Positions 44,941-57,100 of a stretch of DNA of 64,000 bases are shown here, piece by piece. Source of the stretch: Warburgia ugandensis (Eukaryota > Streptophyta > Magnoliopsida > Canellales > Canellaceae); the NCBI GenBank assembly GCA_035236585.1, contig CP141139.1, positions 41,673,217 to 41,737,216 on the forward strand, given 5' to 3'. Under the pieces are notes generated by a model. It did no database searches. It saw only the letters and a list, made by a program, of their open reading frames with translations, and was not told the DNA's origin. The position numbers and the translations under genes were made by a program. Numbering within the stretch: the stretch's first letter is position 1; every line of letters starts with the position of its first letter.

Positions 44941-46994
44941 CAATAATTTCGTCCTCAAAATTTGTAATACAGCTCACTTAGGAGTTTTCACAATTCTTTC
45001 ATAGCCTTACACATGTGGCCTTGCCACTTATGGAAATTCTATTTCCTTTCGTCCCTTTTCTATACTACCTTTTTCTCCAAGGTTAAAATACTCATCCATG
45101 ACTAACCTTAATAATTCACTATATACTAAAGCTAATTCTTGCTAGAATTTCCCAAAAAAATGATTAATAACTCTTATTGAGTTATCCTTTTTTGTTTCAA
45201 AACCTTCCATTTCACTTGATTGGTAATTTTCACCAATCTTTCCATACTTCACAATTTTCCATTATACCTTCTATTGCTCATCCTCATTCTTTTTCAACAT
45301 ATGAAGTTTTGACATAGCTTTTCTACTATGTATCAACATAAAAAGTTTGGACATAGCTTTCCTACTATATATAGTCCTTAGACTTCCTATAATACATATT
45401 GATTAGATTCTATAACTTCAACCATTGTTCTTTGTAGCAACCTTCCAATCTTTTGGAAGTAATTTTCTCTTTTCTTATTCTTCCATTATTTGGAAGTGTA
45501 TACTTTATTTCTTTTCTACAGTTCATACTTCTTTACTATTTCCTTCTATTGACAACTTCTTGTCAAATTTTGTCCTTGAATAATAGTTTCCTTGTAATGA
45601 ATCTTTCTTCATTCCCATCCATTATTTTTGTAACACTCTTTGAGTGCCATTTTATTCATAATACTTGACTTTCTACATTTTTCCATCCAAGATAGTGTCA
45701 TTTAATCCTACATATATATTCCTGATCCTCTTTTGTTATTTCTTTCTCATAATTAGAACAATATTCAGAACATTCTCACAATTTATGATAATATTTATCT
45801 CTTTTCCTCTTATATATATTTATATGTCATAGGCTTCAAAATTTCTAGACTTTACATTTCCTCATGCTTCTTTCAAAGCATACCTCATAGCCTTTATCAT
45901 ATCATACTAACTCTTTATTTGTGACATTCTTGATAATTTCCATTAAAAGAGTCCATATTGACTTTGTAATCATCCCTTCTCAAGTCTTTACAAACACCAT
46001 AATTTATCAACTATGCTTTAATTCTCAACAATCTATTATCAACTCATTTAGGATTTATGTAACCAATGGATAAACTTCACCAAAAGAATGTCCTTATGTT
46101 ATAAAATCAATAAGAGATATATTTCTCTAATTGTCATTGTCATTTTATATTTTGATCTCACATTCAGCCTTTGTTGGGTCAAATTCCATGCTATCCTTAA
46201 AATTTATATAACCTAAACTTTGCTTTCTTTAATCACATGTACACTTACAAGACAAGTTTTGTAAGTGTCTATTTCCATATATCATTACCACTTCATTCAA
46301 TATATATCCCCTAAATGCTCTTGATTTCTTGAAATCTATTTCCATATATCATTACCACTTCATTCAATATATTTCATTCTCCTCAAATTCATGAACATCT
46401 TTTATCTAACTCATAGAACTTTAAAATTTGTTTTTGATTTTATACTTTGATGTTGCATTTCCAATTACCAATTAATAATAAATTTGAAAATGCTCATCCT
46501 TATAGAGAAAAAGGATACTTAATTTCATCAACATCATTTATGCATCCTTATATTGATTCCTCCTTTTTCTTTTCCTAAAAGAAATTTGTTACTCTCATAA
46601 TGTAAATTGCTATAATCACTCCATATCCTTAAAAAGTTGTTCTTTCAACTCATTCATATAATTTGATGTTCTTTTCCTCAACTATTATAGATATTTTCTC
46701 ATTCAATCTCATGTGAGATTGAAAATCTTCAAACTATCTTAAAATTTCTAACCACTTATTTCTCCAACAATTTGGATTCATAACTCATTCACAATCATCT
46801 TTAAACTTAAATTTAACAACCAATATTTGTTTTCATTTCTCATGTTTTATTTCATGTTTCCTCCAAAAATATATTTCCCCTTACTATATTTCTTAAATCT
46901 TTCAATATCACCAACTCCATCCTATAATTGGAAGTAATATCTCTATTCATATTTAGCTCTTCATTTGCATTTATTAATAAGATGTACTCCTCTT

Positions 46995-47200
46995 CATGAT
47001 AATCAATAACTATATTTTCCTAATCAATATTTCTCTTTGTTTTCATGTTCCATGACCATGATAATCAATGACTATATTTTCCTAATCAATATTTCTCTTT
47101 GTTTTCATGTTCCATGACCATGATAATCAATGACTTAATCAATGACTATATTTTCCTAATCAATATTTCTCTTTGTTTTCATGTTCCATGACCATTTTAC
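46995..47200. repeat. 62-bp tandem repeat, three units and a partial
   Basis: CATGATAATCAATGACTAT and CTCTTTGTTTTCATGTTCC recur with starts at 46995, 47057 and 47119 (62 bp apart), then a third unit stretched by a TGACTTAATCAA insertion. The copies are almost identical. Confidence 0.95.
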
Positions 47201-48185
47201 CATCTATACCAAAGGTACTTCTCTTTATGGTAGTCCCAAAATTATTTTCAATAGCACCAAAGTTATTATATCAATAATTCTTTAATCCTTGAAAATCCTC
47301 TAGTGCTAATTTCCACAATGATTTGTCATACCTTTATAATTTCTAACTTGGTGATTGTTGTACCATATATAGAGTTATAATTTCTTTGTTAACCATATAT
47401 TCTCATGGTTTAATTGTCTTTCTTAATAAGTTTGGGATCATATTTTTGTCCCTCTAACATATCCAACACTCTTTTTCCTTTTCATTTTATTCTAATATCA
47501 AATATCATCTCTTCATTGTTCTAAAATTTTATCATTTCTCCACTAAATCCTTTGCCTCACTAATTTTGGAGAAAAATACTTGCCTAACTCCTTACTCATA
47601 TTTATTTCAAATTATTCGCATTTACAAATTTTGAACTTTCTCACCTATCTCCTTAAATTTCTTTGAAGCCATATCCTCTCTGTTTTGATGATTAATTTCA
47701 TTTAAATAATTTCCATAATACTATACATGTAGCAATTCTAATTCCTACATTTATATTTCTTTATATATTTAATGTTAACTTTGAATTTTATAATACTTCT
47801 AATGTTTTCATCTTTAACACCTATTTCTCATAAATCTCCATTTCACCTTTTCTATAAGGTTGGAATATTTATTTTTTTTTTCAATCTTATTTTCCAATTT
47901 ATCACTTTTTTCTCTTTATCTCCATTTCTTCACTTAGTAATGGTTATATACATATTTCACTTAATAATGGTTGTATACATACTAGTATTGACGTTCCTTT
48001 GTATGTTTACTTAGGACTTTAGGTTAGACTTGAACATCATACCTTACATCTATTATAATGTTTTCCCTTATTATTCCCTTTATTGGAATTCTTATTTGCT
48101 AAGTAGTATTTCTAGTTCTTCCACTAAGTAATATCTACTTATACTATACTATTCCTTCATTACACTAACTCTTTCTATACTCATT

Positions 48186-48385
48186 CTTCACTAATGAGTT
48201 ACTCTTTCTTCACAAATGAGTCTACTCTTTCCATATTCCTCAACTAATGAGTTTAACTCTTTTCTCACTAATGAGTCAACTCTTTACATCCTCTTCAACA
48301 AATGAGGCTACTCTTTTAAGACTTATTGTTCACTAATGAGTTAACTCCTTTTATACTTATCTCTTAACTAATGAGTTTATCACAT
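48186..48385. repeat. ACTAATGAGT minisatellite
   Basis: About eight loose copies of CACTAATGAGTTAACTC with spacings of roughly 20-36 bp. It lies just downstream (sense) of the truncated gag frame. Confidence 0.8.
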
Positions 48386-48440
48386 AGCTCCTTCTCATCA
48401 ACTAAGAACTTATCTCTTATTCACTCACTTCAGGTTGACC

Positions 48441-48620
48441 CTAAGCCTGCGTACTAAGTATTTCTGCAGGAGGTGATGAACCTTGGGTTTGTTCTAGGTG
48501 AGGAAGAAGGTTCTTCAACACCCTTGTCATCATCTCCTCCACATTGCTCATTGTTACTCTCTCCATATTGTCTTCTGGAGTATTTCGAGCTGTCTGCCTT
48601 GTGACTCTCTTTGGTGGCAT
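48441..48620 (-). CDS. truncated gag-like N-terminus of element C
   Basis: A 59-codon frame starts 116 bp inside the primer site. It begins MPPKRVTRQTARNTPEDN and continues with VEEMMTRVLKNLLPHLEQ before a TAG stop. The basic MPPxR start, position right after the primer site, and following helix-like segment are typical of plant chromovirus gag N-termini. The usual gag is several hundred residues, so only the first part remains; sequence after the stop is the repeat-bearing non-coding interior. The frame has no internal stop in an otherwise decayed setting, which may be chance given its length. No capsid core or zinc knuckle is present. Confidence 0.6.
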   Translation of the reverse strand: MPPKRVTRQTARNTPEDNMERVTMSNVEEMMTRVLKNLLPHLEQTQGSSPPAEILSTQA

Positions 48621-48735
48621 CTACTCATAAACCAAATTTCTATCAGTCCTCTATACAACTACTTCTATCTTAATCTAGACTTGGATTATAATCTCTCCTT
48701 TGGACATATTTGTACTGTACTATGACTGGATGAAT

Positions 48736-48749
48736 CGCTTTGATACCAA
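48736..48749 (-). other. primer-binding site of element C
   Basis: The minus strand reads TTGGTATCAAAGCG directly after the LTR end. It fits initiator tRNA-Met (TGGTATCAGAGC) with one change. Confidence 0.85.
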
Positions 48750-48750
48750 T

Positions 48751-51700
48751 TGTGACGACCCGGGCTTTTGAAACATGATTTGTAAAGTATTTTGAAAGCC
48801 AGGGCCCTTAAGAGTGTAAAATTTTTTCGCAAAACAAAGCAGCGGAAATTCTTTTCTTTAGAACTTGTTTTGAAAACCCAAGCTGCCACTTCATACATAA
48901 CATACGTACAATTTGTGTACAAAATAAAATTCCATTGAAGGAATATACTTTTATTAAACTCCAGGATCTATCTAGTGGTTCACAGTACAGCCAAATCTTG
49001 TACAATACTTGTCCAAATTACATAATTCAAAACTCAAGCTCACTATACAATAAAACTCTCAACAAAGAAAAATACATGTCTTCAAAGGTATACCTTGAAG
49101 ATTATTTTCTTCAAGTCATCTATAGTCTTCAACTCCTAACTCTCCTTCCCTGTATCTGAGATATTGCAACAATTACAATATCTTAGCAAGCAATGCTTGG
49201 TAGGGGATTCAAGAAACATAACATTGACAATGTAATTCCAATACTTCATAATCTCATTATCCTTAAACATACTCTTTACTTTGTAAGCTATGTATATCTA
49301 TATACATACATATCCTTCATGGGTAAACTAGTTAAATTTGTGAAAGTAGTCAAATATCATTCCCAACTAAGCTGATCAATTCTCTTCATTTTGAGAATTG
49401 AGTATTACAGCTAATCTTATACTGGGAATTTCCCTTCTTGGGAAATATTGGTAATATACAATTACCTAGCATGTCATTATGCTATAATATAAGGCATTTC
49501 GCTATGTCTATTCTCATATGCATCATAGTGCAAAATAATCAGAAAGGTTGCTATGCTGCAGTCTGATTCATACTAGTGCGCTCGGATAACTGCCCTGTTC
49601 ACCACTGATACCATGGTGGAAAATATTATGTCACTGCCCGTATGGGGGGGCAAGACTTTCATAGTGGCGGCCTTCCCATAATTGCCACCACCCGACTTTT
49701 AGCCTCTCATTGGGCAAGGTATCATCATATCATCAAATTTCAAGGAGCGGGTGGCCAAACCCTCATAACTCTTCTAGCAATAGCAATCCCCTAGGCTTAT
49801 GCCTATTAAAACAAACTCACAAGCCTCCAAGCTTGTATGTAAAATAGATTTAATATATATTAGACCATATATCTGTTTACTTAAGGCTGAAATATTTTCT
49901 AGTTCTTTACTCACTTATAGTTTAGTCCTTAACCATCTTATATGTGTTTGGTTGGATTATAAGGTTTTCAAGAGATTTAGGATAAGTATTATCATTACTC
50001 TTGTTAACATAAGATCATGAGTACAATCATGTAAATGCATTCATCAAATCCTCCTACCTTTAAGGATTGATCTCTTTTCCCCAATCTTCCATGATCCTAA
50101 CTGATGTATGTAATCTGTACATCCATACATATTGTCAATATATAAATTAGGAACAATCCTATTCATCACTAGATCTGATGTTTAGAATGATCTTTAGATC
50201 ATTCATATCTAAGTATTTTTCTATCTCTAAGTCTTTGTATGTCCATCTCCTTGATCTTGATCTTTCATAGATCCATTGATTGACAATCTACACATGTTGA
50301 TAAAGATCCTGGTCTTAGATCTTCTATCATCTAGTTCTTCTTTGATCTAAGTTCAGTTATTGGATCATCCCTATGGAGGATGATCTTGGTTTTCTTCCTT
50401 GAATCATCTTTGATCAAGGGTTTGGATTATCTAATCTAACGAACTATAACGAGTATACTAATAAACATGCATACTAAGTACAATATAGTGTTCTTATTCT
50501 TATTGTTCTTGATCGTCCAAGATCTAATGGATCTTGTTTGATCATCCTTATCTTACTGTTTTTATTAGGGTTAGGTAATTTACTAACCTTTTATGCTCTT
50601 ATTATTATTATTATTCAACCAGTTAATGTGCTGGTTGAAGGTAGCTTATTTAAGCCTAAATCTAGACTGCTCCTCTTATTTTCAATTGGCTAAGGCTTAC
50701 TAGCTAAATGGGTGAACACAAAGTGGTTACTTCAATCCTCATGTAAGGAGGCGTTTAGACCTCACAAACGTCAACAGAAGGTAGGGGAAGAGCAAGGCTC
50801 TATTAGATAACCCCCTTAACCACTATGTTCATCATTCACTAGAATGACCATAGCTCAACCTTTCATAAGGTTCGTATAAGCATGTTTACCCTAAGTACTC
50901 TTTCTAATGGATTTTAATTAAGTCCATGAATATTTATAATGTCATTCATGGGGTTTATTATTCTTTTCCTAATTTGGGCCAAGGATTTGATAATCCTTAT
51001 ATTGTCCTACTAACTATAGCCCTTACTAATTAAGTCCAAAGTACTCCATTCTTATTTGTGTAATGAAACTCTACTTTCTCATTAGAAAACATTTTTGATG
51101 TTTTATGCTCTTTATCTCATAACAAGTAAATCTACTAATAACATTCAACCATAAATGAATTGTAAATTCAATGCATAAAACTACATAATTTAACATTCTA
51201 TGATAATGAGGCAAGGTACTTAAATTAAATCTAACACCTTATGATAACAATGAAATCACATATCATGTTAAGTCTAAATGTTATACTAACATGCTTTATA
51301 ACATAATCATATTTAAAATGCTATGAAACTAATTACATTAACATTTTTAGAAACCTTTACTTATGATCCAATCATTTGATCTTATATATTTTCCTTTGAT
51401 TAAGGATTTTAGTTATATTTAGGGAATTTTCTCTATTAAGGTCAAAAGATCATATTGATCTATTTTTGTCATAATCTATTCATGATTTCCTTGGATTTCA
51501 TCATATCAACATTTATTCTTTCCATCCCAAGGGTTTGATCACACTTGATCTCATTGATTAAGTGGGTCCCTTTGTATTTTTAGGCTTTTTCTACCATAAT
51601 GGGTAGATCCTTTAATATATCTCATATATATATCCAATTAAACTATAGATCTCACTTTATTTCAATAGTATATCATTATTAAAACATGTTTTTAAGATCT

Positions 51701-51897
51701 GATCTTCTCAGATCTTCTCAGATCTAGGTAATTGGAAACTTATTTCTTTAATACAGAAAATTGTTACTGAATAACATGTCTATTTTATCATTTCATAAGA
51801 AAATATAGGTTTCAAGCTTTCCATAGCTTCTTTTCAATCTCAATTTGGAGTTCAAATGACTTCGGAATTGAAGCTAGAAGTTCACAGTCCTTCCTAG
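48751..51897 (-). repeat. Element C 5' LTR, truncated
   Basis: The plus strand starts TGTGACGACCCGGGC and aligns with LTR B (inverted) and with 36785-38862 to about 51897, in TTCACAGTCCTTCCTA. The outer 1.3 kb that would begin TGTAATAACCCC is missing. It keeps the 1.1-kb segment lost from the 3' LTR. Confidence 0.9.
49156..49199 (-). other. twin hairpin in LTR C
   Basis: Hairpin 1 is CAAGC-AAT-GCTTG (49187-49199). Hairpin 2 arms are CTGAGATATTG (49156-49166) and CAATATCTTAG (49176-49186), 10 of 11 paired plus one mismatch. Confidence 0.85.
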
Positions 51898-52212
51898 ATT
51901 TCAGTACTTAAGGACAGTAAATAAATCTTGCATTAAAAACCATAACTTTTATGCAAGAAAACAACCCAAATATGAGGTATTTTGATGAAATAAACACTCC
52001 ATAACAAGAATTCCCAAAGAAATTTATTGCATCACATCCATTTTACATCAAAATTATGCACATAAAGCTATTTACAAAATATGAAAATTTGCACCTTTCT
52101 AAATCCTGAAATCCTATTTAAACAATAAAAATTTCTATATAATGCTCACATTCTAAAGCATAATAACATGTAAAGAAAACCAGAAAATTAATTTGATAGA
52201 AAAAAAAAGCCA
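51898..52212. other. filler between two truncated LTRs
   Basis: About 315 bp of AT-rich sequence with no match to either neighbouring LTR by eye. It joins the cut outer end of LTR C (minus) to the cut outer end of LTR D (plus). Confidence 0.5.
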
Positions 52213-53137
52213 AGTGAGGAGCATGAGGATTATTTTGATATACCAGCAGAGGCTGGATAATTATGAACCCCACAGGATGAGGGGTATGATTCTAAAACCT
52301 GCTATAGTCTAAGAATGCAAATTAGTTGACGCTGATTATATTCATAATTATGTATGTCCTTTAACAATTTTCATATATGTGTATCATTGTTATATTAATA
52401 TGATTGAGGGAGTAGTTTTATATAAGTTTTCATATGGGTTAGTGAATGGGTAGAATTGTATGCAGAGTATGGTTCATGGAATTGAAGTATTTATTTGATG
52501 ATAACTAATAAGTAAAGATATCTTATTTATCAATGAAATTATTAATAATGATGAAAACATGTAGATATTTGGCTTACAAATGGGTTATTGAGATATGAAA
52601 CATATTGTAATTTCAATTTAACCAAATTGCTATTGAAATGAATATTCTAATTACTATTGAATAATTAATATATCTTAAGATTTAGCATGCTTCTTAAACT
52701 CTCCTACCAAGCATAGCTTGCTGAGATATTGTAAATGTTTTATGTTTACAATATCTTAGATACAGAAAGATAGGAGAAGATGTACACAACAAAATGAATC
52801 CAGCAACCATACTTCTGTTGACAGGTATACATTTTATTTAAAGCTTTTGTATTATGTAGTTAGTCATTTGAATTGTGATATTGGACATTTAATATAATGT
52901 TATAGGGGTTATACAAGTGAACCACTGGATGGGTCCTGTTTTCATAAATAAATTTGTATCTTCTAGAAAACTATATATATATGTATAGTGTGAGCATGAA
53001 GGTGACATTCGGGTTTTTGGAAAAATGAATTTCAAAGAAAAACCTTCCGCTATTTTTGTATTTTAAAATTTAGAGAGGCGCCATCTTTTGAAATAACCAT
53101 GAAATTTTCATTTTCATGAAAAACTCGGGGTGTCACA
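52213..53137 (+). repeat. Element D 5' LTR remnant
   Basis: Equivalent to 59253-60133 of the 3' LTR; the first 2.1 kb are missing. It ends ACTCGGGGTGTCACA. Confidence 0.9.
52708..52759 (+). other. twin hairpin in LTR D (5' copy)
   Basis: Hairpin 1 is CAAGC-ATA-GCTTG (52708-52720). Hairpin 2 has extended arms, CTGAGATATTGTAAA and TTTACAATATCTTAG (52721-52759), with one G-T pair. Confidence 0.85.
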
Positions 53138-53139
53138 GT

Positions 53140-53151
53140 TGGTATCAGAGC
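53140..53151 (+). other. primer-binding site of element D
   Basis: TGGTATCAGAGC, a perfect match to the expected initiator tRNA-Met primer, two bases after the LTR end. Confidence 0.93.
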
Positions 53152-56100
53152 GGTTCATCTAGTCACTTGCAGCCCTTTATGTCCAATAGAAAAGATTACA
53201 ATTCAAGTATAGGTTAGGATCTAGTGAGTTGATGTAGTATTATGATGGAATTAGTTAAGTATTAGAAAGAATGAGTTAGTATAATTACAATACAATGGAA
53301 TAGTAAACCATGAGGAGATGTCCTTAGTATGACAACTAGGAAGATGATTTAAGAAATTAGTGATCCCACTATCGAGAATAGTGAACATGGGAACCGAGTA
53401 GTAGAAATAGTTAAGTGAGTGTGATAGAATATCCTTTTTATCTATAAGGTACCCAAATACCATAACTTATAGTAGTGCAAAATGCACCAACTCAAATTAA
53501 ATAGAAGTTATGCCTAGTATCAATGTTTGAGGCTAGAATACCCAACATAGGTGTGCATTGTTCACGTATACCAAGTGCAAGAGTAGGAAGTTTGAAAAGA
53601 GGCAAATAATAGGCTAGAAAAGCTTATATAGCATGCATTGAATGTGGTTTTGGTTTGTATAGAAAAGTCTAAAATAGAGATGACAAAAGGAAAGTAAATT
53701 AAAGAGGAGACATATGAACAATTGAGGAATGATAGGTTCAAGAGGAGAAAACTTAGAAGAATTGTAGACTTCCATTGAAATGGAAGCTAGAACTACCATA
53801 TACTTTGAAACTAAAAATGGTATGTTAGAAATAACGAAGCAAATGTATATATTGAGACAATACTGCTTGAAAAGAATATAAGAAACATACTACAATAGTA
53901 GAGTATGAAATAATCTCTAAAATTGAGATTTTTTTTTTTAAGACATAGCTAATTGTGAAGCTTATCAAATATATTTATGTATTATCTCAAATCTTTTCAA
54001 GAAACAAGTAAGTCACATTAATACTACAATGAAATAAGGAATTGTGTATTCTTTTGTTATGTATAATTATGATAAATATGTTATGGCTGACCCCTAAGTG
54101 GGATAAGGTCTTGATGATGCTTATGATGAGGAAGAATTATGCTAAATATGAATGCATTGTTGAAAAGTTGAAAAAGAGAGTTGAGATGATAACTCTAGTT
54201 GATGGATAAGTCGCTAGTACAAGGACTTATTCCAGGAAATGTTTATTAAGGCTTGTCAAAAGAATGATAAGTATATCCTCATGTGATACAATAGACTTGG
54301 GTATGATACCAAGATTGAAACGAATTGCAAATTATGAGACAATGTTGATTGTCATAAAGATGAAATGATGTGTTATGATAAAATAGTCTTCATATGTAGA
54401 AGACAAGATATGATAAAATCTTACATTATATCAGTTGTAAAGTGAATGAATGATGACATGTAATTATGATTGTTATGAATGATGTGTAATGTAGGATTGA
54501 GAAAAATAAAAAAATAAAAATGGAGTTAATGATTAAGGAATAAAATAAACTAAAATCAGTAAGAAATCATATGCATTCACAAATTCTAGCTCTTTCTTGT
54601 TTCTCTTCATTTTACACTTCTCTTCTAATTCTCACTCCATTACCCTCGCTTTTCTCAGACATGACCTTTTTCTCTTGTTTAATCTCCATATCTCTTTGAC
54701 CATACCTTACCTCTTTCCCTATTTCCTTAATTGTATTTGCTTGGTTTTGTTTCCTCCTCACTTTCCCCTAAACTTGGTATTATCATATGTGTGCCCTTTA
54801 AAGTAAAAACTACTTGTCCACAGGAAGTGTGCATGATGATTTTTTTTTTTTTCTCTTATAAGAAACTACTGATTTTACTTTCCCTCTTTTCACTTCAGTT
54901 TCCTTGATTCTTTGCATTGTCATGTATGTGCTGCCCATAAGTAAAAACTACTTAGTCACAAGTGTGTGTGATAAAGAATCAAATTATAATTTGCATTCTC
55001 ATGTGTTTGTTGCCTGAATGTACAAAACTTCCTAATCACAAGCGTGCTTGATAAAGGCTTACAACATATTACAATAAACCACCATTTAAATAAGAAATTA
55101 ATTTTTCTAATTGACATCATTAGATTGTTGACTAGTGATGACTTTAGTAATAAATGCATATCCCAATACCAAAAAATAAAATAAAATGATCTATGGGATA
55201 TATAAAAGATTAACAATCTTGATTTATGAGAAATAGATACTACCTATGATGGGTAGTATACTTTAAGAAAACAAGTGAATTGTATTTGTACCTTATTTCG
55301 AGAAAGATTCTCTAACTATATATGTTGTTGAAAGACTAGAACTGATATGTGAGTTGTGTCTGCAATTAAGACATTCCCTCAGTATTTGATATGATGGACT
55401 TTCAGTTATTCCACTAGCTATTGATCGACCCTTTGAATTTGGACTTTGATGATGAAGTGTGTTTATATATCTGAGGTTAAGAGAGATAAACCTTATTTGA
55501 TAAATGAAGTGAGGAAATTCATTTCAATAGTATGTCAGAGGAGAACATACTAAACAATTGTATTGTATACAATGATGGAAATCTTTTAGTATCATTATGT
55601 AAAGTGAAATGATACTATATTAGCATTATTTAAGTATTTGATTGTAAGTGCACAGTAGTGTGATTTCAGTTGTTCATTAGATGTTAGTGGTTTCATATAT
55701 GCACTTGAGAAACATTGAAAGTGTTATTTCTATTTTTGAATATGAATATACCAAAGGCTGTAAGTTTAGTTATTATAATTTGAATCATATGTGTTGTCTC
55801 TAGTATGGTTACTTGTATGTCTGTATCTATATTTAAGCTAAAGATGAATGTTTATGATTATCTGAATGTAAGGCTATATATAGGATTCTAGCAAAAATGG
55901 AATATGAATACATCAATTATATTCTTAATTTAAATGACTATGTTTATAGTTTGGATTGATATGTGAAAATGCATGAATGATTGTGAAAATTCTATTCATT
56001 ATTATGATTGAAATGTTATGATATGAATTGATATTCTATATTACATGATTGTTTATGAAAGAGTCAATTGTTGGAATATATATTGAGATGATGGAAAATT

Positions 56101-57091
56101 ATGTGGGCAAAGACTATGATGATAGAATTAAATTAAGATTCATTCTAGTGATTAGATTCTTAAGTTGTAGTTGGGATTGTAAATTTTCATATTTCTAAAT
56201 CAATGCAAATTTATGATGGATTTTGATAGAAGATTGTGGATAATATGAAAATCTTCAATTATATATGGTTGATGATGATGATAATTGTGATTAAACATTT
56301 ATCAATTGATGATTTTATAATGGATTGGTACAATACTATTAAAGAACTTGGATATTATTCATGAAGTTGTGGAAATGGGTAAGTAATTCTCATAGCATTA
56401 GGATTTGTTCTATTATGGTAATGTGGAGAATGTAAGGAGACAAAGTCTCTAAGATGTATATTAATTGTTGATGAATGATTAATTTTACTTTTGTGAATGA
56501 TGGAATGGGTGAGACAGAGTCTCATAGATGTATTATTGTGATTAAATTGTTTATCAGGTGTATCGCAATCGAATGCATTAAATGTGTAAGTCCAAAAAAC
56601 AGAGGAGACTTTGCCAAAAAATTTTCAAAAATATGATACTTGGAATTTTGAAGATAAGTTGTTTCATAAGGTTAGAATTGGTTAAGCATATGCAAAAAGG
56701 GATTATCTTTAAGTGAGAATTATATATTCAAGGAATTTGGAAGTTGAAATGAAAGAAAAGCTTAGTTAGAAAATTATTATTTGGATGGATTATCAAGTAA
56801 AGGTTGTTATCAGAGTACGCAGCAAAAGTGATTCTATTGCTTATTGTAGATAGAAAAGCTACTCTATTAAGTGACAGAATATCTAGTTTAAGTTTAGAAT
56901 CATTCATATTTTGAGGAGTGATATTTTATTGAAGTAATTATATGACTTTAAATTTACAGTGAGATCAGAATATTATTAGAGTTGTTGGAAAGATATCATG
57001 AAGAGAATTTCTAAGATGAAATTCTCCAAGGAGGGAAGAAGGTAATGATTGTAAAAATTTCTAGGACGAAATTTCTCTAAGGAGGGAAGAT
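53152..57091 (+). other. non-coding interior of element D
   Basis: No gag or pol motif is seen on either strand; the longest frames are under 90 codons. The sense strand is A/G-rich except for a pyrimidine-rich patch at 54580-54800. A 51-bp repeat at its end duplicates the PPT region (57007 and 57058). Confidence 0.7.
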
Positions 57092-57100
57092 TGTAGCAAC
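57007..57100 (+). repeat. duplicated PPT region, period 51
   Basis: ATTTCTAAGATGAAATTC with CAAGGAGGGAAGA (57007-57039) recurs as ATTTCTAGGACGAAATTTC with TAAGGAGGGAAGA (57058-57090). Only the second abuts TGTAGCAACCCC, the LTR start at 57092. Confidence 0.85.

Larger units (their letters stand above)
44941..48440 (-). other. non-coding interior of element C
   Basis: 3.5 kb with extreme strand asymmetry: the plus strand is T- and C-rich and poor in G, and the minus (sense) strand is A/G-rich. No protease, RT, RNase H or integrase motif is found on either strand. Two repeat arrays lie inside (46995-47200 and 48186-48385). The interior replaced or lost the whole of pol. Confidence 0.7.
36785..51897 (-). 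mobile_element. Element C: Tekay/Del-like LTR retrotransposon derivative, mostly non-coding
   Basis: Minus strand: 5' LTR at 48751-51897 (truncated at its outer end), primer site at 48736-48749, a gag-like start, a 3.8-kb interior, a PPT at 44927-44940, then a 3' LTR at 36785-44926 split by a solo LTR. The sequence before the PPT reads GAGGACGAAATT followed by TAAGGGGGGGAGAT, a hallmark of Tekay/Del chromovirus ends. The absence of pol and the long LTRs recall large retrotransposon derivatives that depend on partner elements. Confidence 0.85.
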
